This document shows, piece after piece, positions 1 through 5,277 of a stretch of 7,411 nt of DNA. The position numbers and the translations under genes are program-made. The DNA comes from Odoribacteraceae bacterium (GTDB lineage: Bacteria > Bacteroidota > Bacteroidia > Bacteroidales > Marinifilaceae): assembly GCA_031267995.1 (NCBI GenBank), contig JAIRXZ010000124.1, positions 1-7,411 on the forward strand, given 5' to 3'. The first letter of the stretch is position 1. The number at the start of each line of letters is the position of its first letter. The notes beneath the pieces are model-generated. The model worked only from the letters and a program-made list of their open reading frames with translations. It ran no database searches and was not told the DNA's origin.

Positions 1-749
1 GAGAAGTTCTCGAAGTCGGTGGAGGGGTAGGAGGTGTCGAGCCAGTTGGGGTCTTTCACGATTCCGTTTTCGATGACTTGCATGGGGAATGTTTGGCGGT
101 TGGCGTTGCGCATGGCGAAGGCGGGGGCGCTGATGGAGCCGACGGTGAGGTCGCGGTCGAAGCCTCCGTCCTGGACGGCTACCTTGGCGACGGCGCGCTT
201 GACTTGTATGGCGATGGTGTTTTTGGCGGCGTAGTCAGGGCTGGTTTGCGCGACGAGTTCGGGCGCTTCCATCTTGCCGCTGAACATGACGAGGCCGTTG
301 GAGCTTTTCAGGTCGGAGAGTCCTGCCGCCCATGCCTGGGTGAGTTGTCCCGTTGTGGTGATGCTTGGGAAGCTGGAGGGGAGGTTGATGCCGGCGGCGA
401 CGAGTTTTTTGCCGATGGTGGCGCGGATGGTGACGCTGGTTTTGGAGTTGTAGGTGTCCGAGTCGGGGTCTTTATCGATGTCGGCTTCGGCGAGGCGTAC
501 GCGGTTTTCGAGTTTCTTGGTGGCTTCGTCGAAGATGAAGACGTCGATGGTTGTTACTTTTAGCTCGTCGGCGGTGGCGTTGGCGTCGGTGGTGGCGCGG
601 GTGGCTTGCTCGGGGAAGGAGATGTTGAGTTTCATGTTTGTCTCTTCGCCGGCGGCGGGTGTGTAGTTGTCTTGCTTGTCGCAGCTGGTGAGCGCCATGA
701 TGGTGGCGAAGAGCGCGATGATTGTCTGTCTGAAATTTTTGTTTGTCAT
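1..749 (-). CDS. FimA/Mfa1-like fimbrillin lipoprotein, C-terminus beyond the window
   Basis: This is the N-terminal 249 residues of a probable structural or anchor subunit of a type V pilus. I translated the minus strand from the ATG at 749-747; the frame stays open to the window edge, so the protein is partial. Residues 1-22 form a basic, then hydrophobic signal sequence ending in the lipobox ALTSC, with Cys23 as the lipidation site. After a short linker comes MKLNISFP, then TR at 50-51, and at about 61-74 DELKVTTIDVFIFD. This last stretch resembles the first beta strand of the FimA/Mfa1 N-terminal domain. In that family the lipidated precursor is exported to the outer membrane and trimmed after an Arg before polymerisation; Arg51 is a plausible site here, by inference. 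It starts 36 bases after the DUF3868 gene, with an A-rich leader. It could be a major, tip or anchor fimbrillin; the missing C-terminus would decide. Confidence 0.82.
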   Translation of the reverse strand, partial: MTNKNFRQTIIALFATIMALTSCDKQDNYTPAAGEETNMKLNISFPEQATRATTDANATADELKVTTIDVFIFDEATKKLENRVRLAEADIDKDPDSDTYNSKTSVTIRATIGKKLVAAGINLPSSFPSITTTGQLTQAWAAGLSDLKSSNGLVMFSGKMEAPELVAQTSPDYAAKNTIAIQVKRAVAKVAVQDGGFDRDLTVGSISAPAFAMRNANRQTFPMQVIENGIVKDPNWLDTSYPSTDFENF

Positions 750-785
750 AATCGTTTTGTTTTTAAATTGTTTTAGTGTGTTTGT

Positions 786-1874
786 TTATTGTTGTTCGAT
801 GTTGATTTTAACGTGGGTGGCGCGACGGAGGCGGGGGAAGTGGGTGGCGTGGAGGGCGCGGTAGGTGGTGCCGCCGTCGATGTTTTTGAGTAGGGCGATG
901 GCTTCTTCGTCGGTGTTTTTGCCGGCGAGGGTGTCGTCGATGATTTTCCTGATGTCGCTTTCGCGGGGGTCCCCGGAGGCGGCGACCAGGGCGATGAGGC
1001 CTTTCCAGTCTACCTGCCCGTTGAGGGTGAGGATGCAGCCCGGGGAGAGGGCGGTGTGGCGGGCGATGAGGCGGCGGAGGGCTTCTGCCCTGTCGCGGGC
1101 AAGGCCGCGGTTGGTGGCCGGGGCGCCTTCAGGGGAGGCGAAGCCGGCGATGATGAGGCCCGTGATTTTTTTGCCGGTGGTTGTTTGGAGGGCGCGGAGG
1201 GTGTCGATGATCGAACGGATGGCGCTGGCGTTGTCGGCGAAGAGGGTGTCGATGGTGCGGCTGCCCTGGCGGAAGTGGATGGCGGGGGGTGGTGCCGGGG
1301 CGGTTTCGACGGTTGCCGGTTGTTCGATTGTCGGTTGTTCGATCACCGGTTGTTCGGTTGCTTGCTTTTCGCTTGCCGGTGTTTCGATTGCCAGTATGGT
1401 GGCGATTTTTACTTTGGCGATGGTGATGGCGCGGGTGGGGCGAGGGGTGGTGCAGCATCCGACGGTGATTCCTTCCAGGGTGAGGGTGGCGTTTTCCATC
1501 CAGGGTTGGTAGGGGGCGGTGGCGGTGTAGGTGAGGGGGGTGCCGGGACGGACGCGGAAGGTTTCCCTGTCGGCGAAGCGGGTGCCGGCTGCCCATTCGT
1601 GCCGCTGTTGGGCGGTGGCTGCCACGCGGTTTTGTATGACGATGATGGGGAGGGTGGCGCGATGCTGCCCGCGGGTGACTACCGGCGAGAGGTAGAGGGT
1701 GTTGCCGGGGGTTACGGTTCGCTTGGCGGTGGCGATGGTGAAGCGTATCTCCAGGTTTTCGCCGCTTTTTTCGATTCTGGTTTCCGCGATTTGGAGACCG
1801 GTTTTCCTGTCCCCGGCGCGGGCGGTGACGGAGGCTGCCGCGAGTAGTGTCGTGAAGAGTATCGTTGTTTTCAT
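786..1874 (-). CDS. DUF3868 protein with OmpA-like C-terminal domain, pilus-locus component
   Basis: A 362-residue exported protein of a kind that accompanies FimA/Mfa-type pilus genes in Bacteroidales. Residues 1-20 are a signal peptide (hydrophobic core, ARA-G cleavage). Residues 21-160 form a beta-rich N-terminal domain matching the DUF3868 pattern, with a CC pair at 140-141. Residues 165-197 are a Pro/Glu/Thr linker with three EQP pentapeptides. Residues 198-275 look like an OmpA domain: GFASPEG at 244-250, then N255 and a basic helix with RDRAEALRRLI, the usual peptidoglycan-binding signature. The tail (DWKGL at 289, YRALHATHFPRLRR at 338-351) is the typical end of these Bacteroidetes OmpA-like proteins. 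It probably sits in the periplasm or outer membrane and anchors or assists the pilus; the precise role is unknown. Its ATG lies 6 bases after the upstream stop codon, so the two genes are surely cotranscribed. Confidence 0.85.
   Translation of the reverse strand: MKTTILFTTLLAAASVTARAGDRKTGLQIAETRIEKSGENLEIRFTIATAKRTVTPGNTLYLSPVVTRGQHRATLPIIVIQNRVAATAQQRHEWAAGTRFADRETFRVRPGTPLTYTATAPYQPWMENATLTLEGITVGCCTTPRPTRAITIAKVKIATILAIETPASEKQATEQPVIEQPTIEQPATVETAPAPPPAIHFRQGSRTIDTLFADNASAIRSIIDTLRALQTTTGKKITGLIIAGFASPEGAPATNRGLARDRAEALRRLIARHTALSPGCILTLNGQVDWKGLIALVAASGDPRESDIRKIIDDTLAGKNTDEEAIALLKNIDGGTTYRALHATHFPRLRRATHVKINIEQQ
1317..1361 (-). repeat. Three 15-base tandem repeats encoding an EQP pentapeptide linker
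   Basis: On the plus strand, CGGTTGTTCGATTGT, CGGTTGTTCGATCAC and CGGTTGTTCGGTTGC follow one another without a gap. Read on the minus strand they encode ATEQP, VIEQP and TIEQP at residues 172-186 of the DUF3868/OmpA-like protein. The unit length is a multiple of three, so copy-number change would lengthen or shorten the linker without breaking the frame. Confidence 0.85.
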
Positions 1875-1880
1875 GTTTTC

Positions 1881-2897
1881 TTATTTGGTGATGTGGGCGA
1901 TGGTGATGGCCAGGCGGGTGGGGCCGATGTAGAGGCTCCTGAAGGGTTGGTGGCCTTCTTCGCAGAGGCGGCAGTCGTAGCGGTCGTGTGCCAGTCGCGC
2001 CGCGCCTATCGCGCCGTTGAGTTCCAGGTTCCAGCGGCGGCTGATGATCAGGTTGTAGCCGTAGGAGATGCCTGCCCCGAGGGCGCTTCCCTCGTACCTG
2101 TAGCGCTTGTCGAAGAGCAGCGGGAGGCGGTGGTTGCTGATGTTGTAGCGACCGTAGAAGATGTTCGCGCCGAGGAAGTGGCCGTTGAAGCGCTCGCATG
2201 ACCAGTAGCGGATTTCGGGGCGGGCGATCCAGTAGACCAGCTTTTTGTTGTCGTCCTCCATCGTGTTTAGGTTCCAGGGGTTGTAGGCGCCGGTGAGTTC
2301 GAGGGTGAGGCGGTTGTTGAGGCCGATTTCGATGCCCAGGTTGGGGGTGAGCGTGGCGGCTTGCAGGAGGTTGCTCTTGATGGCGAAGCGCGGCAGGCGG
2401 TGCTGGGCGAGGGCGATCTCCCCGAGGGGGTCGCGATGGAGGAGGGGGGCGATGGTGGCGGTGTCGCGATGGCCGGCGGGGTTTAGCTCCAGGTTGGTGG
2501 GGCGGGCGTTGGCCGGTATGGGGTCGAGTTGTTCGCGGTTTTGTTTGGCGAGCGGCGGGCGGACGGGGCTTTCCGGACGCGTGAGGACGATGTGTTTGCT
2601 CACGATGATGTAGTTGTTGCCGGTGCCCGCGAGGATTTGCCGGAGGGCGCGATCGAGTGTCATCTCGGTGGCGTCCAGCGTGACGCTTTTCTTGATGTCG
2701 ATCCGCGAGTGGTTGATGGCGAAAGTGTAGGGGGTTTGTGACATGATGGTCAGGAAGGCGTTTTCAACGGTCAGGCCGCGGTGTTCGAATCGCACGGTCT
2801 CGTCCTGTGCCCGCGCCGCGATGGCGGTGCACATCAGGCCTGAGAGGAGCGCGAGCTCGCGGATGTTCGTTTTTATTTTCTTGCTGATCGATTTCAT
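1881..2897 (-). CDS. STN-domain plus DUF3575 outer-membrane protein of the pilus operon
   Basis: A 338-residue exported protein. Residues 1-30 are a signal peptide ending ARA-QD. Residues 38-105 fit an STN (secretin/TonB short N-terminal) fold: RGLTVENAFLTIMSQTPYTFAI, a KKSVTLDATEMTLDRALRQIL core, and NNYIIVSKHIVLTR. A Pro-rich linker follows to about 168. Residues 170-338 match the DUF3575 pattern, with FAIKSNLLQAATLTPNLGIEIG, alternating aromatic/hydrophobic strands, a CxxC at 309-312 and the end YIGPTRLAITIAHITK; this part is probably a beta-barrel-like outer-membrane domain. DUF3575 genes commonly precede DUF3868 and fimbrillin genes. The STN domain is usually the periplasmic signalling domain of TonB receptors that talk to FecR/ECF sigma pairs, and an ECF gene lies just upstream. 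I prefer the ATG at 2897 over an in-frame GTG three codons earlier (2906). Confidence 0.83.
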   Translation of the reverse strand: MKSISKKIKTNIRELALLSGLMCTAIAARAQDETVRFEHRGLTVENAFLTIMSQTPYTFAINHSRIDIKKSVTLDATEMTLDRALRQILAGTGNNYIIVSKHIVLTRPESPVRPPLAKQNREQLDPIPANARPTNLELNPAGHRDTATIAPLLHRDPLGEIALAQHRLPRFAIKSNLLQAATLTPNLGIEIGLNNRLTLELTGAYNPWNLNTMEDDNKKLVYWIARPEIRYWSCERFNGHFLGANIFYGRYNISNHRLPLLFDKRYRYEGSALGAGISYGYNLIISRRWNLELNGAIGAARLAHDRYDCRLCEEGHQPFRSLYIGPTRLAITIAHITK

Positions 2898-3007
2898 CGT
2901 GTTCACTTTATTTTGTTCGCTTTGTTCTGTGTTAAATGCGTCTTGGGTGGCTTGTTCTTCCCCTCGTTCCCGCGTTTATTTAGTTAAATGATGTTTATTC
3001 GGGTGGG
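2898..3007 (-). other. Leader between sigma gene and pilus operon
   Basis: These 110 bases separate the sigma factor stop from the STN-DUF3575 start. There is no clear TAnnTTTG housekeeping element and no strong hairpin terminator. The stretch just before the ATG is A-rich (repeated GAACA words), as is usual for Bacteroidetes translation starts. The gap is long enough for a separate promoter, possibly one read by the neighbouring sigma factor, but readthrough from the sigma gene is equally possible. Confidence 0.45.
2960..2971 (-). promoter_or_regulatory. GGGAACGAGGGG motif, possible ECF-type -35 element
   Basis: On the minus strand GGGAACGAGGGG lies about 62 bases before the STN-DUF3575 start. 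An 11-of-12 match, GGGAACGGGGGG, occurs at 3951-3962 on the plus strand before the ATP-grasp gene, and in both places CATTT follows at the same offset. GGAAC is the classic -35 core of RpoE-like sigma factors in other phyla. The assignment to the local sigma factor is inference. Confidence 0.2.
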
Positions 3008-3625
3008 TTACGCGATGGTGATGCTTTCCCTGATGCTTCGGCGAGCGTACGAGATCTGTTTCTCGACGGCCTTTTGACTGAGGCTAAGGTGCGTGGCTAT
3101 CTCGTTGCTGCTCCAGCCGCGGAAGCTAAGTTCGAATATTTTCCTCCTCTGCTTGGGCATGTGGTTGACCACGTCCGTGATGTGTTGTTCCATGTCCTTG
3201 GCGATTAAGGAGGCGTCGGTCGAGTGGGTGGTGTTCTCCGAGAAGTCCTGTTGTTTCAGGTAGTTCGTGCGAACTTTTTGCTTCCTGTAGTAGTCGGCCA
3301 TCGTGTGGCGGGCAACGGTGAAGAGGTAGCCTCTGATGTTTTTCTGGGGGTCGATTTTCTGACGGTCGATCCAAACCGTGGTGAAGATGTCTTGTGTGAG
3401 TTCTTCCGCCAATATCTCCGAGTGCGAGAGCATCGTGATGTACCGGATCAACGGTTTGACGAATTGCGTGTAGAGTTTCTGGTAGGCCCTGTGGTTGCCG
3501 TTTCGAAGCGATTCCAGTTCCTGGTGCGTGAGAGAATCCGTTGGATTTTCACGCGGGTTTTCGATCATTGGTGTTTGCTGACTGTCTTTCTTGTTGTCCT
3601 GTTCGTTCGTGTTAATCGTGTGCAT
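3008..3625 (-). CDS. ECF-type RNA polymerase sigma factor (Bacteroidetes sigma-70 family)
   Basis: A 205-residue extracytoplasmic-function sigma factor that should direct RNA polymerase to a small set of promoters, most likely including the adjoining pilus operon (inference from position). Sigma region 2 spans about residues 45-115: AYQKLYTQFVKPLIRYI, then EELTQDIFTTVW (75-85, the core-binding helix) and GYLFTVARHTMADYYRKQK (99-117). Region 4 spans about 146-200, with HMPKQRRKIFELSFRGWSSNEIA and the recognition helix SLSQKAVEKQISYARRSIRE. There is no region 3, as expected for ECF factors. The first 30 residues are polar and Asn/Gln-rich; an internal Met at residue 20 (start 3568) is an alternative start. 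No anti-sigma gene follows, whereas many Bacteroidetes ECF genes are followed by fecR. It stands first in the minus-strand cluster, about 110 bases before the STN-DUF3575 gene. Confidence 0.93.
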   Translation of the reverse strand: MHTINTNEQDNKKDSQQTPMIENPRENPTDSLTHQELESLRNGNHRAYQKLYTQFVKPLIRYITMLSHSEILAEELTQDIFTTVWIDRQKIDPQKNIRGYLFTVARHTMADYYRKQKVRTNYLKQQDFSENTTHSTDASLIAKDMEQHITDVVNHMPKQRRKIFELSFRGWSSNEIATHLSLSQKAVEKQISYARRSIRESITIA

Positions 3626-3695
3626 TGTGTTGTTGTTTTTTTGATGAATCCTGTGGGGTCATGCTCGCGTCTGCTGACGTTGCAAGTGGGATGCG

Positions 3696-3724
3696 CAAAA
3701 ATTTCTTTTTACTCCTGTTACAAG
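3696..3724 (-). promoter_or_regulatory. Weak candidate promoter for the sigma factor gene
   Basis: On the minus strand, CTTG (3724-3721) is followed after 17 bases by AATTTTTG (3703-3696), about 70 bases before the sigma ATG. The Bacteroidetes consensus is TTTG, about 19-21 bases, then TAnnTTTG. Each box has one mismatch and the spacing is slightly short, so this is tentative. Confidence 0.2.
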
Positions 3725-3821
3725 GACGTGAGGTTTTTGTTCACTCGGGTAGGAATATTACAAACCACATGCCGACAGGTTTTTTCGACTGTTTTCCAGG
3801 TGTCGTCTGTCATGAAAATTT

Positions 3822-3933
3822 TTTGCTATTTATTTAAATTGCTATTTTATAGTACACTTACTTGTTTTCGGCGTAAACATTTGTGGTGACATAATGACGT
3901 TTCACGTGATAATTTGCATGACAAAATAGCAAA
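3822..3933. repeat. Three copies of TTGCTATTT, two direct and one inverted
   Basis: TTGCTATTT occurs at 3823-3831 and again at 3839-3847, 16 bases (about one and a half helical turns) apart start to start. Its reverse complement AAATAGCAA lies at 3924-3932. The outer pair extends to a 10-base inverted repeat (3822-3831 with 3924-3933). Position within a divergent promoter region suggests protein-binding sites, but AT-rich DNA raises the chance of coincidence. Confidence 0.4.
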
Positions 3934-3950
3934 CACATCCAATTCTCACG

Positions 3951-3962
3951 GGGAACGGGGGG
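3951..3962 (+). promoter_or_regulatory. GGGAACGGGGGG motif before the ATP-grasp gene
   Basis: This is the partner of the minus-strand motif at 2960-2971, matching at 11 of 12 bases, with CATTT starting 33 bases after the first base in both. It lies about 75 bases before the ATP-grasp start. If it is a real promoter element it would link this gene to the pilus regulator; a chance match in G-rich DNA is the alternative. Confidence 0.18.
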
Positions 3963-4037
3963 TGTTGGAGTGGCACGCGGGGACATTTTCTACCGGGTAA
4001 ACGGAGGAAATCCGGTGGATTCGCCTACTTTCGCGTC

Positions 4038-5210
4038 ATGGATCTCTATTATTTCAATCCTGACAACGAAATGGCCATCGCCCACGGGAAAGCGGGCTAC
4101 ACGCCGCCGGCAAACGTCGCGCGCATGTCTCGCGATTTGGGCTATCTACCGGCCTACCTCGCCGGGCAAGAGGACTGCATCCTGCTGGACGAGCCGGCAG
4201 ACGCCCGTTTCCTGGAGGAACGCCGGGAGATACTGGGGATAGAGAGCCGGACGGTCACCCTGTCGGAAGCGAAAAACCTGCATTTCCACGCCCTGCGCCC
4301 CTGGGGATGGGGGCCACGCGTCAACGGGCTGCTTGACGGGATTCCCGTCGACGCGGGAGGGCGCGAGGGTTGGCACCCGGATAAAAAGGAGCTATACAGC
4401 CGGCGGACAGCCTCCGCGCTGCTGCAATTGGTGCGGGACGAATTGAATCTGCCGGAGAGTATCATCCCGCACGTGGCGAGCAGCGTCGAGGAGGTAGTCG
4501 CCCTGTCGCGGCGCCATCCTCTCGTGATCAAATCCCCCTGGTCGTCCTCCGGCAGGGGGGTGTTGATGACGAAGAACAGCCTGGGACGCAAGGAGGAGGA
4601 GTGGCTGGCAGGAGCGTTGCGCGGCCAGGGATACGTGATGGTGGAGCGCAAATTAGACAAGATAATTGACTTCGCCCTGGAATTTTGGATGGAGGCGTCC
4701 GGGGATATCCGCTACCTGGGTCTCTCCAAATTCTTCACGGGGGAGCGAGGGAACTATCTTGCTAACTACGTGGGGCCGCAGGCGCGCATCGAGCGAGAAC
4801 TCGAACAATACGGCGTGCCGCGGACGGTACAGGAGAGCCTCGCGCGCGCGTCGCGGGAAATATTAGGCGGTCACTACCGCGGCCCCCTGGGCATCGACAT
4901 GCTGCTCTACCGCGACGACGAGGGAACGCGCCGCGTCCACCCCTGCGTGGAGATCAACCTGCGCTACAACATGGGCATCGTGGCGCTATCCCTCGCCCGC
5001 CGCCACCTCGCCCCGGACGGCGAGGGATTTTTCCAAATCTCGCGCTTTTCTCGCCCTGGAGAGGCCTGTCGCGCTTGCGAGGCACGCGCGGCAATTATCC
5101 AATCGGGACGCCTCCTATCGGGCTATCTCCCACTGACTCCCGTGCGCGAGGAAACCCGCTTCGTGGCCGGCCTGACATGCACCGAAGCACCGCGGGAAAA
5201 TTATCGTTGA
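4038..5210 (+). CDS. Uncharacterised ATP-grasp-like protein
   Basis: A 390-residue soluble protein without signal peptide or membrane segments. It has ATP-grasp features in the right order: a Lys-bearing strand and glycine-rich loop, VIKSPWSSSGRGV at 163-175 (Lys165 likely contacts ATP phosphate); VMVERKLDK at 200-208, resembling the adenine/hinge segment; and GIDM at 285-288 followed by CVEINLRYNMG at 303-313, where Asp287, Glu305 and Asn307 would bind Mg2+. Family members join a carboxylate to an amine or thiol via an acyl-phosphate; no substrate can be named here. The N-terminus MDLYYFNPDNEMAIAHG (1-17) is distinctive, which supports this ATG; no in-frame ATG lies just upstream. A C-terminal Cys pair occurs at 344 and 347. 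It ends 67 bases before gyrB on the same strand, but gyrB has its own promoter, so a functional link is not implied. Confidence 0.8.
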   Translation: MDLYYFNPDNEMAIAHGKAGYTPPANVARMSRDLGYLPAYLAGQEDCILLDEPADARFLEERREILGIESRTVTLSEAKNLHFHALRPWGWGPRVNGLLDGIPVDAGGREGWHPDKKELYSRRTASALLQLVRDELNLPESIIPHVASSVEEVVALSRRHPLVIKSPWSSSGRGVLMTKNSLGRKEEEWLAGALRGQGYVMVERKLDKIIDFALEFWMEASGDIRYLGLSKFFTGERGNYLANYVGPQARIERELEQYGVPRTVQESLARASREILGGHYRGPLGIDMLLYRDDEGTRRVHPCVEINLRYNMGIVALSLARRHLAPDGEGFFQISRFSRPGEACRACEARAAIIQSGRLLSGYLPLTPVREETRFVAGLTCTEAPRENYR

Positions 5211-5222
5211 ACCCCGACAACG

Positions 5223-5254
5223 TTCGTTTATTTGCTTTTAAATCCCTACATTTG
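5223..5254 (+). promoter_or_regulatory. Bacteroidetes-type promoter of gyrB
   Basis: TACATTTG at 5247-5254 is an exact match to the Bacteroidetes -7 consensus TAnnTTTG. TTCG at 5223-5226, 20 bases upstream, is a degenerate -33 TTTG at normal spacing. The transcript would start near 5258-5262, giving a leader of roughly 20 A/T-rich bases before the ATG at 5278. Confidence 0.55.
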
Positions 5255-5277
5255 TATGTTTTTTTATAATAAACAAT

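Larger units (their letters stand above)
3626..4037. other. AT-rich divergent intergenic region with no convincing gene
   Basis: This 412-base stretch separates the minus-strand sigma gene from the plus-strand ATP-grasp gene and must hold both promoters. About 3626-3940 is clearly richer in A+T than the flanking genes. Plus-strand elements loosely like the Bacteroidetes -7 box are AACATTTG at 3876-3883 and TAATTTG at 3910-3916, but neither has a good TTTG -33 partner at normal spacing. I see no tRNA-like fold or intrinsic terminator here. The short open frames lack coding character. Confidence 0.6.

Noticed and set aside
1317..1361. The 15-base direct repeats as a CRISPR-like array
   Set aside because: The units are adjacent with no spacers and sit in a coding frame, so they are a peptide repeat.
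1056..1847. A 263-codon plus-strand glycine-rich frame
   Set aside because: It is antisense to the DUF3868/OmpA-like gene; its Gly/Asp/Val-rich composition reflects the reverse complement of GC-rich codons.
1129..2199. A 356-codon minus-strand frame overlapping two pilus genes
   Set aside because: Its product is a low-complexity Arg/Pro/His-rich string, the shifted reading of the DUF3868 and DUF3575 genes, which have domain-level support.
2898..2906. GTG start three codons upstream for the STN-DUF3575 protein
   Set aside because: It is in frame, but the ATG at 2897 gives a normal signal peptide (MKSISKK) and Bacteroidetes strongly favour ATG.
3625..3837. A 70-codon plus-strand frame in the divergent intergenic region
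   Set aside because: It starts at the sigma gene's own start codon on the opposite strand, has no credible leader and no recognisable protein features.
3902..3909. Perfect palindrome TCACGTGA as an operator
   Set aside because: Symmetry does not extend beyond 8 bases and there is no second copy nearby, so chance is a sufficient explanation.
4003..4007. GGAGG as a ribosome binding site for the ATP-grasp gene
   Set aside because: It lies about 30 bases before the ATG, too far for a Shine-Dalgarno interaction, and Bacteroidetes rarely use one.
5231..5234. TTTG as the -33 element of the gyrB promoter
   Set aside because: It is a perfect TTTG but only 12 bases before TACATTTG, too close; TTCG at 5223-5226 has the right spacing.
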